This document shows positions 7,677 to 15,696 of a stretch of DNA of 64,000 bases, one piece after another. Made by a program: the position numbers and the translations under genes. The stretch covers positions 1 through 64,000 of the forward strand of contig JAFYYP010000025.1 in assembly GCA_017557505.1 (NCBI GenBank). The letters are read 5' to 3'. The notes beneath the pieces are model-generated. The model searched no databases, was not told the origin of the DNA, and worked only from the letters and a program-made list of their open reading frames with translations. This DNA is from Bacillota bacterium (GTDB lineage: Bacteria; Bacillota; Clostridia; Peptostreptococcales; Anaerovoracaceae). The number at the start of each line of letters is the position of its first letter. Positions within the stretch are counted from its first letter, which is position 1.

Positions 7677-8549
7677 ATGAGCGGTCTATTTACGGATCAA
7701 AGGGAAATCTCATATCAGCAGACGCGGAATAATCCTGCGCGCAGCATCGGGGAATGGACCTGGCGCGCGACGGGTCATATTCGCTTTGCCCCGGACCGAA
7801 AACCGGTGGAAGAAGAGCTGAAAGCGCAGTACGAAGACCATCGTGATGCTCTCCTAGAAGCGGGCGAAAGCCGTGAGCGGGCTTCGTTCTTCGCGCTTCA
7901 GGCCATGGGTGACCCGGACGAAGCCGGCGAGCTGTTGGCGAAGGTCCACACGCCTTGGCTCGGGTGGGCCTGGAAGGCAAGTAAAGTACTGGCGGTGGTC
8001 ATGGTCATCGCGTTGCTGATCAGCCAGGCAGTATACCGCAACACATATATTTGGGCGTATTTCGAAGAAGATGAGTTTGAACCTTATATCCTGTCGCAGG
8101 AAGCGCTTCAGAGCGGCAGGTACGAGGTCGTGCGGGAGGGCACAGGCGGGCAAACGGCACACATCGGAGACTATCGTATCCATATTACGGACTGGAAGGT
8201 AATGCACCGCTTTCCGGGAACACAGCCGGAAGAGTATCCCGTAGTCATCTGTCTGGAAATGAATACGCTGCCTTGGTTGGGTTGGTCGAATGCGTTTGCA
8301 AAGTACCTGCGTGCAGAGGATAATCTCGGAACGGTTTATCGCAACTGGCCCTATGAAAAACGGACGGAAGAGACAGATGCTCTGGATCCTCAGTTTGCTT
8401 TGGAATCCAGAGGGTTTTCTTTTTGGACGCATCGGTTCTTTTTTCTGCTTCAGCCCTGTGATCCTTCCATTGAGTGGGTGCGCTTTTCCTATGATCACGG
8501 CGGCACGTCTTTATCCTTTACAGTTCCCTTGACGGAGGACACGCCATGA
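7677..8549 (+). CDS. Permease-prefix/HAAS-domain membrane protein, copy 2
   Basis: A 290-residue paralogue of the first A-type protein. It carries the same TGHIRFAPDRK, EEL-A-YEDHRDALLEAGE-RERASF and GDPDEAGELL blocks, but with a 24-residue N-terminal extension. One membrane helix (about 103-120) is followed by an outside domain that has diverged much more than the prefix. Strong identity in the cytoplasmic prefix with divergence outside suggests a conserved internal partner and a different external ligand. It starts 9 bases after copy 1 of the B-type gene with a weak GAGG-like site. Confidence 0.72.
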   Translation: MSGLFTDQREISYQQTRNNPARSIGEWTWRATGHIRFAPDRKPVEEELKAQYEDHRDALLEAGESRERASFFALQAMGDPDEAGELLAKVHTPWLGWAWKASKVLAVVMVIALLISQAVYRNTYIWAYFEEDEFEPYILSQEALQSGRYEVVREGTGGQTAHIGDYRIHITDWKVMHRFPGTQPEEYPVVICLEMNTLPWLGWSNAFAKYLRAEDNLGTVYRNWPYEKRTEETDALDPQFALESRGFSFWTHRFFFLLQPCDPSIEWVRFSYDHGGTSLSFTVPLTEDTP

Positions 8550-9187
8550 AGCAGAGATCCCAAAAGCAGAACACGCGTTCCCGCCTGATCCGCAATCTTG
8601 CAATCGCCTGCATTGCATTCCTGCTGATCTGGATCCTGGCAGGCATGCCTGCTCTCACGAAAAACGGCGCATTTCGGCGCGCCATGCATGAAAACCTGAT
8701 CCGCGGCGTCCGGCCGCAATACACCATCGCTTCCGACCGGGATATGGCGGTGATGGGTGAAAAAGACAGCACAATGTACCAGGTACAAGTATGGCGGCAG
8801 GGCGTCTTCTGGTACCATAATGCAGAAATTGCAGAGACTCGGGCATCCGAAGGGCTGTATATCGTTCCGCTGCTGGGGTACGGAGATATAGAAGACGCGG
8901 GAGATATCGCGGTGCTGGCGGAAGGTACAGACGCAAGATGCAGCATCATGTTGGATGGTTCAGACTATGCCTATCCGTTGACCCTTTTGGAGTGCCAGAA
9001 TGGCTGGTTCTGCTTTGCCTGGCGTGGAACGGACGAGACAAGCCCGATGTGGGGCCTGATCCATTATGGCAATTGCCGCCGGATAGATGTGAAGACGCCT
9101 GGAACAAAAGATTATCACGGTTTGATCCTATTCGAATCCTACGACATGAATGGCATCGTAGTGCAGCAAGGCGCAAGGGAGTTTTGA
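8546..9187 (+). CDS. Single-pass membrane protein of unknown function, pair copy 2
   Basis: A 213-residue paralogue of the first B-type protein, with one membrane helix at about 18-36 and the shared GAFRRAM and GWFCF blocks and C-terminal FESYD motif. The start overlaps the previous stop (ATGA). The upstream coding end holds a GGAGGACACGCC ribosome site. No catalytic or metal site is visible. The tandem duplication of the A-B pair within one PadR operon is its main clue. Confidence 0.7.
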   Translation: MKQRSQKQNTRSRLIRNLAIACIAFLLIWILAGMPALTKNGAFRRAMHENLIRGVRPQYTIASDRDMAVMGEKDSTMYQVQVWRQGVFWYHNAEIAETRASEGLYIVPLLGYGDIEDAGDIAVLAEGTDARCSIMLDGSDYAYPLTLLECQNGWFCFAWRGTDETSPMWGLIHYGNCRRIDVKTPGTKDYHGLILFESYDMNGIVVQQGAREF

Positions 9188-9196
9188 GGTATAAGT

Positions 9197-10627
9197 ATGT
9201 CCCTTCGTAAAACCGAGAAAACAATACTATGGATTCTTGTGCTTTCCATCCTCCTCTGGCAAGGGTACAGAGTATGGAGGGACTGGCCGGTTTATGGTTC
9301 ACCTATGGCAGTGGTCGATTCTTTCGATGAGTTGAAAGAGTATCTCGAACAAAGCGGGCGGGTGTTTGTGCTGCCGGAACCGTTCTGGGAAGATGAATCG
9401 CAGGCATCGTACGAAGTCGGACTCGACGGACGGACCAGAAAGGCGCGTGCAACGGGGTATTCGATCGGGGTCAATTGCGATGATATTCAAAAGGGCGTTT
9501 CGTTCAGTTACGTCAAATCTTCCCCTTACCCGGCTGAGATCCGTTCCGAAAACTATACATATGAGACATATAAGACGTTTTATTCGGCCTGCAATCTGGG
9601 CCCTGTCCAGATCACTGCTTCCGCCATGGTTCCAAAGGAACACTTTGCGGGCAGCGACGGGGAGGAACTGGAGCGGTCTGTGCAGGAATGGACTTATGCG
9701 CATTGCGAAGAACTTGTAAATGCATATCTTCAGATCGAACCGGAGGCTGCTTCGACAGCGATGCCGGAGATGCTGCAGGCCTTCCTGGACGGCGAGGCGC
9801 TGCTGGAGCGGGCCGGTCCGCTTCCCCTGCAAAAGGGCCGCGCGCCTTATACGCTGACAGAACTGGCGCAGGGCTGGCAGGACAGTCTGGCGGACCAGAA
9901 CATCGAGAAGCCCCTGACGCAGACGAGCTACGCTCTGGTTGACTTTATGGAAGACGGGGAACCGGAACTGGCGCTGCGCTTCATGTTCGGCGAGGAAGAA
10001 GACGCCTGTATCGTACAGACTGTTCTGAAGGAGTCGGACGGCGTGCTGCGGGAAGTGATGAGCTGCACGGGGCAATGGGAGATCAATCCGTATGGTTTCT
10101 TCCGGGAAAGCTCTTGTTTGGACGGGGTCTTGGAAACGGAGATCGATGGCGGCTTTTTCCGGACTGATCTGGAACCTTACGGAGGGGAGAAGGTGACCTG
10201 TTATACGGAGATCCGCTATTCCGGATTATCGCAGCCGTATATTCCGTTGCTGTACCTGAGTGTAGATTCGACGCTGCAGGACCTTCCGTCCGACTATCCG
10301 CAGGATATCGCAGAGGAGGAACGAACGGGTCCGTATACGCTTCATGTCTATTATCTTTCCAATCCGGAGGGCGTATGGCCGACCTGGCCTTTCTACGCTT
10401 TTTCGAAAGAGGAAGACGGTACGGAGCATCCCGCAGAACCGCAGGCTTCGTATCTTGAGTGGTACCGGTCTGCCGGGATAGACGTGCGTACCATGGACGA
10501 AGCGGAAGAAGGCATCATTGCCTGCTATGAGGCCTTCGGCATTGCGGCGGATCACTGGAATGACCCGCCGATCATATGGATCCCCCTGCAAGCGATGGGG
10601 CCCGGCCCATCTGTAACAGTCCTGTAA
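9197..10627 (+). CDS. Large membrane-anchored protein of unknown function
   Basis: A 476-residue protein with one N-terminal membrane helix (residues 9-25, ILWILVLSILLWQGYRV) and a long outside region, acidic and rich in E, P, Y and W. The central part (about 215-330) has alternating hydrophobic strands with repeated D/E-G turns, suggesting a beta-rich or propeller-like fold, but no family is recognised. It is the last gene of the PadR operon, nine bases after the second B-type gene. Its stop codon lies inside the right copy of the cargo-flanking direct repeat, so it ends exactly at the segment border. Confidence 0.65.
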   Translation: MSLRKTEKTILWILVLSILLWQGYRVWRDWPVYGSPMAVVDSFDELKEYLEQSGRVFVLPEPFWEDESQASYEVGLDGRTRKARATGYSIGVNCDDIQKGVSFSYVKSSPYPAEIRSENYTYETYKTFYSACNLGPVQITASAMVPKEHFAGSDGEELERSVQEWTYAHCEELVNAYLQIEPEAASTAMPEMLQAFLDGEALLERAGPLPLQKGRAPYTLTELAQGWQDSLADQNIEKPLTQTSYALVDFMEDGEPELALRFMFGEEEDACIVQTVLKESDGVLREVMSCTGQWEINPYGFFRESSCLDGVLETEIDGGFFRTDLEPYGGEKVTCYTEIRYSGLSQPYIPLLYLSVDSTLQDLPSDYPQDIAEEERTGPYTLHVYYLSNPEGVWPTWPFYAFSKEEDGTEHPAEPQASYLEWYRSAGIDVRTMDEAEEGIIACYEAFGIAADHWNDPPIIWIPLQAMGPGPSVTVL

Positions 10628-10653
10628 TTGATATCTGTAATTGGTTTGATATA
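10615..10653 (+). repeat. Direct repeat, right copy (cargo boundary)
   Basis: Copy of the repeat at 4951 (AACAGTCCTGTAATTGATAT onward). It overlaps the stop codon of the 476-residue protein gene. Confidence 0.6.
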
Positions 10654-10686
10654 TTAGAACTAGGGGAGTGAAAGGAGATCAGCCGC

Positions 10687-11574
10687 ATGAAAAAGAAAAG
10701 TGTTATTGGGATCCTTGCCGCTGTGATCTGTGCGGTAGCGCTGATTTATATTTTTCTTTGGCCTCACCCTTTATATGATATTGCCTGGCTCGGCGTCAGC
10801 CACGGAGAACCGGATATTGTTCGGATCGTACGGGATGCGTTTGGCGAAGAAGCCCCTCTGACATACGATGTTACGCTTTCTGATTCGGATTCTGCTGCAT
10901 TTCTGGAGGATATGCGAAATGCTTCCGTCCGGTTTCCTTTCTTTGGAAGGATGGACAGGATTTCATCAGACTACTATCGGATCATGCTGGGAAATCAGAA
11001 TAATGTCTGGTCGGAAATAGAGATCACTAATAACGGAACGATAAATCAGGAGGCGCCGGCTAATCGCAGATGGGGCAACGGAACGTTTCTCCTTTATCGC
11101 AAGGATGCGGAAGGGTTTCTTCAGATCTGCAGAGAATGGACAAGCCCGGACGGCAGATATCCGGGATTGGCATTCTTGCAGGAATTCTTTGCGATCAACA
11201 AGGACGGACGGGCGGATAACGTCTGGCTGGACGCTCCGGACGGTGTGTACAGTACAGGGGACAGTATATTTGCGCTTTATCAGGGTCTGGAACGCTATAT
11301 GACGGAACGCGGATTCAGCAAGATCCTTATGGAAAGGTCGCTGTACAAGCTGGAATACGTCTGTAAACAGAAAGGTAAAGATTGGTATTGCGGTTCTATA
11401 GAAGTCGCTCCGGCTTCGGAACCCGGCAATTACTTTTACAGCGCAGTCCTTGTCGAAGGCGCGTCCGGCAACAATGAGGAATTTTGGATCACCGGCAATT
11501 ATTCTATTGGAGAGGACGGCCTTGTTGACAGCTTCTATATCGACTTGTCCGGTGAGATCTTAAAGGAAGACTAG
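10687..11574 (+). CDS. Membrane-anchored protein of unknown function (295 aa)
   Basis: A 295-residue protein with a lysine-rich start (MKKKSV) and one membrane helix at about 6-25, then an outside domain containing many Y/W and D/E residues. No cysteine lipobox is present, so it is an anchored rather than lipidated protein. AAAGGAGAT lies upstream of the ATG. It is followed after 12 bases by a frameshifted gene in the same direction. I recognise no family. Style and position suggest the same envelope cargo as the PadR operon, although the direct repeat places it outside that segment. Confidence 0.6.
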   Translation: MKKKSVIGILAAVICAVALIYIFLWPHPLYDIAWLGVSHGEPDIVRIVRDAFGEEAPLTYDVTLSDSDSAAFLEDMRNASVRFPFFGRMDRISSDYYRIMLGNQNNVWSEIEITNNGTINQEAPANRRWGNGTFLLYRKDAEGFLQICREWTSPDGRYPGLAFLQEFFAINKDGRADNVWLDAPDGVYSTGDSIFALYQGLERYMTERGFSKILMERSLYKLEYVCKQKGKDWYCGSIEVAPASEPGNYFYSAVLVEGASGNNEEFWITGNYSIGEDGLVDSFYIDLSGEILKED

Positions 11575-11586
11575 AAGAGGCTTGTT

Positions 11587-12007
11587 ATGTACAAAAAGAA
11601 TCTATGGCTCGTTATAATCGTGATCTTTCTTGTGCTGGTCTTGCTTCCCGTAACACCACAGCGGGCGGTGCGTTTATGGCTGGTCAAAGATTTTCAGCCG
11701 GCAGCTGCTTTCCGGGTGAAATTGCAGTCGGATCCGGTTGCGATCTCAGAGTATGACCAACCGCGGTATACGTCTGAAAATATGGAGCGGTACAGGGTAG
11801 ACACGGAACATTATCTGCCGCTTTGGATGGACACGAAGAATCCAATGATCTATTGGGATATTAAAAAGAGCGGAATCTTCTATTCCGCGGAACCCGGTGG
11901 AGCAGGCTGATTATGAAATGTTTTACGCGCACTATGCAGATACGCCGGATCTGACGATTGAGATGGTCACATCGCTTATGGATAGCAAACTGGGATGGAG
12001 CGAGTAA
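11587..12007 (+). pseudogene. Frameshifted single-pass membrane protein gene
   Basis: The first 103 codons encode an N-terminal membrane helix (LWLVIIVIFLVLVLLP) and an outside domain, then run into TGA at 11908. In the next frame, from CCG at 11894 to TAA at 12005-12007, a further 37 codons read smoothly (PVEQADYEMFYAHYADTPDL at the start). Removing one C from the CCC at 11893-11895 restores a single frame of about 139 residues. This is either a recent inactivation, a sequencing error at a C run, or rarely a recoding site. No slippery-site stimulator was seen. The protein family is unknown. Confidence 0.6.
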
Positions 12008-12016
12008 TTAAGAAAT

Positions 12017-12211
12017 ATGGATAAAACTATCATTCTAAAAGCAATTAGCATTATCTTGGCAATAATAGCAGTTTTCGCGCTCTTTAGCGCTATTACAGTC
12101 AAGAGTGTCGGCTTCTTTGATTTAAGCAATATTGTGAGAACCAGCTCCGCTATTATGGCTTTGGTATGCTTTATACTTGCTTACGTTATATGGCAAAAGG
12201 CGAAAGATTAA
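12017..12211 (+). CDS. Small two-helix membrane protein
   Basis: A 64-residue protein almost entirely made of two membrane helices (about 7-28 and 42-59) joined by a short KSVGFFDLSNIVRTSS loop. The ribosome site is weak (AAGAAAT). It lies in AT-rich DNA with the next small gene, in contrast to the GC-rich cargo to the left, consistent with acquisition from another source. No function can be assigned. Confidence 0.5.
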   Translation: MDKTIILKAISIILAIIAVFALFSAITVKSVGFFDLSNIVRTSSAIMALVCFILAYVIWQKAKD

Positions 12212-12226
12212 AGGATCATAAAATAG

Positions 12227-12460
12227 ATGGGAAACAATAGTATGGACCCATTACGGATTGAAAAACATTTCCAAATCGCCTGTGCGATCGCTGCTGTTCT
12301 GATACCGAAAATAGGGTGGAACCCATTGCTCATACTGATTTGTATCCATTCGGTATGGTATGGCTTTCAGAAGAAAGACATCGTTGTTCGGATATTCCAC
12401 TATGGATTATCCATTGTTTTATCAATGATCATAATTTTTAATATCTATAATTCTCAATAG
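12227..12460 (+). CDS. Small hydrophobic protein of unknown function
   Basis: A 77-residue protein with two or three membrane helices (about 17-45 and 52-72). AAAGGATC lies 11 bases before the ATG; a second ATG five codons later is also possible. It is 15 bases after the previous small membrane protein and in the same AT-rich style, so they may be co-expressed. Family unknown. Confidence 0.45.
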   Translation: MGNNSMDPLRIEKHFQIACAIAAVLIPKIGWNPLLILICIHSVWYGFQKKDIVVRIFHYGLSIVLSMIIIFNIYNSQ

Positions 12461-12763
12461 AATGTTGGAACTATTGGGGGCTCTATCTGAATATGATATG
12501 GTATAATCTTAATGGCAACATCATGGCAACGATAAATCGGATAGCCTCTATCCGATGGAGAAAATAGAGAGCCAAAATAATACACAACACATTTCCTAAA
12601 CAAATTTGTTTAACGTCCGCTTGCCAAGAGCGAGTGGGAATGACCATATTTGCTGAGATCTGTCCGCTTAAACAGCGGGCAGATTTTATTTCAGATCCTG
12701 TTGGACATTTGCTGGACAGCCTGGGCTATAATAGAACCAGCATGATAAAGGAGGAACATGGTT
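12461..12763. other. Element right-end region without genes
   Basis: This non-coding, AT-rich stretch holds a doubled ATGGCAAC (12512-12519 and 12523-12530), an 8-bp hairpin (12536-12543 with 12549-12556, loop GCCTC) and operator O4. Close direct repeats like the ATGGCAAC pair resemble integrase arm or core sites, so this is the best candidate for the right att region. The core cannot be fixed without the empty site or the left end. Confidence 0.4.
12597..12612. promoter_or_regulatory. Operator O4, perfect palindrome at far end
   Basis: TAAACAAATTTGTTTA is a perfect 16-bp palindrome matching O1-O3 of the repressor/xis region almost 12 kb away. No strong promoter overlaps it. Confidence 0.6.
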
Positions 12764-14389
12764 ATGCCTAAGATGAAGTCAAATACAGAGCGGGCGGCAC
12801 ACCTGATACAGGCCTATATGGACTCGAACAACGGAGCCCTGCCCGACGAATATGTTCAGTATATCCAATCCATGAAGTCGTCTTTAACGGCGGCGGAGGA
12901 AAGGTATAATAACGAGAACCGGCGCAAACCGCTCGCTTTTCAGGTCCTGAAGTACAGATACGATAAGCTGGACAAGGATCTGAAAGAAACGGCAGACTAT
13001 ATCAAGGCCGGAAACGTCGATCCGAAAAAACTGTATGAAAAGCAGAGAGCGGTCGCCAACACCGTCGGCGCCATCCGGCAAACACACGAAGAGATCCGGG
13101 ATGTGCTGGATGACCCGGAGAACCAGGATCATGAAGAATACACAGGTCTTTTCGGCGGATACGATCACAGGAAGCTCACGGAGCTGGAACCTGTAAAGGG
13201 TCAGAACATCATGAAGATGTCCGGCGAGACCAAGTCCGCGGCGAAATGGATCGAATCGGTCTATGACGAAATGAAAGAGCCCATCAGCGTGACCGAGGAA
13301 AACGTTGCGCTCATCCTCGCAGCACGGCAGCTGGGCAACGCTGTGTACGACCATCCGGCGAATATCAAGAATACGAGGCTCAGCGAGGCGGAGCTCCGCA
13401 ATCATGCCAACAAACTGATGGCAACGCCGGAATTCAAGGAATATTTCAAGACCGTCGAAAACCTTGATTTCAAGAAGACCGTCAAACACGGGCACGGCGG
13501 CTATCTGGAAAAGAGCTTCGAGGATTTCCTGGTGAAGAAGAACAGCGGAGAGGCGCTGGACTTCGACGTGAACGACCGCTATCAGAGAGCGATCGACGCC
13601 GCCAATCCGAAACCGAAAGATCTTTCCGAACTGTACGATTACAAGAATTTCGGCGAATACTTCGAGAAGAACAAGGGCAATGTGGTGACGTCCAAAGAGG
13701 TCCATGCTGCCAGAATGGCTGCGGCAGACTTCTACCACAGACAGGATCCGAACGCTCCCTTCGATAAGAAAGCTCTGGATCAGAAGGCGCGCAGCTTCAT
13801 GAAAGATCCTGCGTTCAAGGTGATGATGGCCATGCCGGGCAAGGCGGACATGATCGCGAACGGCGACGCGCCCGGCTTTGCGGCTTCGGTCAAGAACATG
13901 AGCGACGCCTGCCGTTCCATGCTGAATGAAAACGGGGAATTCGAGCACGCCGGTTATTCCGATATCTCCATGGACCGCCTGCGGAAGAGAACCGAGGAGA
14001 ACCCGGATCTGAAATCCGTCGTGGACAGCGTCGATGCGCTCAAGCAGGGGAAAAAGGAGCCGAAGGACGTCCTGAAGACGCTGAATACCATCATGGAGTA
14101 TCAGGACAAGCATATGAACGAGGACAAGCTCGGCGCAGCCGGCAAGGATATGAACGATACGCTGCGCCTGCTCCATGAGCTGACGGCCGGAACGGCGATG
14201 AACGGCATCGTGAAGACGCAGATCGACAAGGTCAACAATGCCCGGAATCTCAAGGAGGGCGACAGGGCATACGTCACGCACGACTTCATCGCAAAAGAGG
14301 GCAGAGAAGCGGATGAACAGCTGCAGAAGGAGCTCGACGGAAACGATCTCAACAAATCCTTCGATCTCGGTCATCAGCCGATCGCCTGA
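12764..14389 (+). CDS. Large soluble helical protein with internal duplication, unknown
   Basis: A 541-residue, highly charged protein without signal peptide or membrane helix. Two internal modules (about 175-262 and 305-383) resemble each other: an LAARQ/ARMAA helix, an acidic-proline turn, then KLMATPEFKEYF matching SFMKDPAFKVMM. This points to duplicated helical bundles with a DPAFK/TPEFK signature. The second ATG is chosen because AAAGGAGG sits 9 bases upstream, against only 3 for the first. A TATAAT box is 33 bases upstream. The strongly biased, lysine- and aspartate-rich composition is typical of abundant cytosolic or secreted-without-signal clostridial proteins. No function can be named. 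Confidence 0.7.
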   Translation: MPKMKSNTERAAHLIQAYMDSNNGALPDEYVQYIQSMKSSLTAAEERYNNENRRKPLAFQVLKYRYDKLDKDLKETADYIKAGNVDPKKLYEKQRAVANTVGAIRQTHEEIRDVLDDPENQDHEEYTGLFGGYDHRKLTELEPVKGQNIMKMSGETKSAAKWIESVYDEMKEPISVTEENVALILAARQLGNAVYDHPANIKNTRLSEAELRNHANKLMATPEFKEYFKTVENLDFKKTVKHGHGGYLEKSFEDFLVKKNSGEALDFDVNDRYQRAIDAANPKPKDLSELYDYKNFGEYFEKNKGNVVTSKEVHAARMAAADFYHRQDPNAPFDKKALDQKARSFMKDPAFKVMMAMPGKADMIANGDAPGFAASVKNMSDACRSMLNENGEFEHAGYSDISMDRLRKRTEENPDLKSVVDSVDALKQGKKEPKDVLKTLNTIMEYQDKHMNEDKLGAAGKDMNDTLRLLHELTAGTAMNGIVKTQIDKVNNARNLKEGDRAYVTHDFIAKEGREADEQLQKELDGNDLNKSFDLGHQPIA

Positions 14390-14414
14390 TGTGAGGACGG
14401 GTGGAGGAAAAAGT

Positions 14415-15335
14415 TTGCTGAAACTTGTTGCAATAAACGAACAGAACTGGCTGGAGGTAAGACCTCTGTCGGTCGGTACGGACCAGGAGGGCTTTCTGGA
14501 CAGCGCCGTGGGCATCCTCGCGAGAGGCTACGTCTACCGCAGCCAGCGCGCCAGGGTGCTCGGGATCGAGCGTGGTGGCGAGATGATCGGAGTCGCGCTG
14601 GTGAAGGATCTGGATGAGGAACCGGCCTGCTACGATCTGCAGCAGTTTATGGTCGACGCCCGCTGGCAGGGGAAAGGCTATGGCACGGAGGCGCTGCGCC
14701 TGATCCTGGCCATGCTGGAAGGGGAGAGAAAGTACGACTGTGTAGAGGTGTGCGTCAAAAGGACGGACGCCGCCGCGCTGCGTGTCTACGAAAAGGCAGG
14801 CTTTACGGACACCGGTTACGTGGACGAGGCTGCGCCGGATTGTCTGAATTTGATGTTCCGTTTTGAAAAAGGCGCAGAAATGAGCGACCTGAAGATCGTA
14901 AAAGTGGATAAAGATACGCCTCTGGCAGCGGAATTCCTGCAGTTCGTCGAAAACTGTTCTTGGGTCGAGGTGAAGGACCACATCGCGGAGAAGGTCCGCA
15001 CGTGGGACTTTATAGACTGGGAGACCATGTTCGCCGCCGTGCAGAACGGGAAGATCGTCGGCATGGCGTCTGCCCTGAAAACGGATTATTATCCGCTTCC
15101 GGAGATCTTTCCCTGGGTGTCTTGCGTCTTTGTGTCCGAGGAGTACCGGGGTCGGCGGATCAGCGGAAAACTGATCGATGGCGCGAACGGCTATCTGAAG
15201 GCGTGTGGTTTTACACGAAGCTACATTCCGTCGGAATACATGGGTCTCTACGAACACTATGGCTATCGCTACCTGAAAGACATAGTGAATTACGGCGGCG
15301 GTACCGACCACTTGTTTGTAAAAGAGTTTGAATAA
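14415..15335 (+). CDS. Double GNAT acetyltransferase
   Basis: A 306-residue protein made of two GNAT domains. The first (about 1-155) has the acetyl-CoA loop VDARWQGKGYGTEALR and VYEKAGF. The second (about 158-306) has VFVSEEYRGRRISGKLID and LYEHYGYRY. The start is taken as TTG, seven bases after GGAGG; no suitable ATG exists and longer frames run into the upstream gene. An ATG at the domain junction lacks a ribosome site, supporting a true fusion rather than two genes. The substrate is unknown: the first half resembles spermidine/RimI-like transferases, the second general GNATs. A rho-independent terminator follows. Confidence 0.85.
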   Translation: MLKLVAINEQNWLEVRPLSVGTDQEGFLDSAVGILARGYVYRSQRARVLGIERGGEMIGVALVKDLDEEPACYDLQQFMVDARWQGKGYGTEALRLILAMLEGERKYDCVEVCVKRTDAAALRVYEKAGFTDTGYVDEAAPDCLNLMFRFEKGAEMSDLKIVKVDKDTPLAAEFLQFVENCSWVEVKDHIAEKVRTWDFIDWETMFAAVQNGKIVGMASALKTDYYPLPEIFPWVSCVFVSEEYRGRRISGKLIDGANGYLKACGFTRSYIPSEYMGLYEHYGYRYLKDIVNYGGGTDHLFVKEFE

Positions 15336-15356
15336 ACAGCACTGTATGCACGATCA

Positions 15357-15380
15357 GCCCCGGCCATCCGGGGCCTTTTT
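15357..15380 (+). terminator. Terminator after double GNAT gene
   Basis: GCCCCGG, loop CCAT, CCGGGGC, then TTTTT. Confidence 0.85.
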
Positions 15381-15446
15381 GTGATCCGGAGAACAATAAA
15401 ACCGCAGCACAGCGGATTGTGTTGGGTTCACTGAAATATAACATCA

Positions 15447-15573
15447 ATGATAAGAAAACAGATGATGGATCGCCTTCATTCGGTCGCAGACCCTGTTGAT
15501 TCCAGGGGAAAACAAAAGGAAATGCCTTTTTTGGAGCAATGGACAATAGAATGTGGAAGCATTTTCTTATCAT
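15447..15573. repeat. 12-bp inverted repeats around a gene-free spacer
   Basis: ATGATAAGAAAA (15447-15458) and its exact complement (15562-15573) enclose 103 bp. The 360-bp gap between the GNAT and sigma genes holds no credible gene; this could be a small decayed inverted-repeat element or chance. Confidence 0.35.
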
Positions 15574-15696
15574 CAGAAAGCGGATTCGGCAAAAACGACA
15601 CAATCACCTGCGCGGGGGAAATTGCTCTTTCTCTGCGAAACCATGTAAGATAGAGACATAAAATCCGTCTATAAGAGTGAGAGGGGGAAACACTTT

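Larger units (their letters stand above)
1..12612. mobile_element. Integrative mobilizable element with cargo (left end off-window)
   Basis: The stretch contains, in order, a repressor, an excisionase-like protein, a tyrosine integrase, a MobC-like protein, a RepA-like ATPase and a MOBV relaxase, the usual minimal set of an element that integrates and is mobilized by a helper conjugation system. No type IV secretion genes are visible, so it is not self-transmissible as seen. The right limit is set provisionally at a 16-bp palindrome matching the operators of the repressor/xis intergenic region. The left end lies outside the window. The cargo part has chromosome-like GC, so the border could instead be near 4950. 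Boundaries are inferred, not proved. Confidence 0.5.

Noticed and set aside
12884-14515. Open frame of 543 codons opposite the helical protein gene
   Set aside because: Antisense shadow; the plus-strand gene has promoter-like box, AAAGGAGG and internal repeats.
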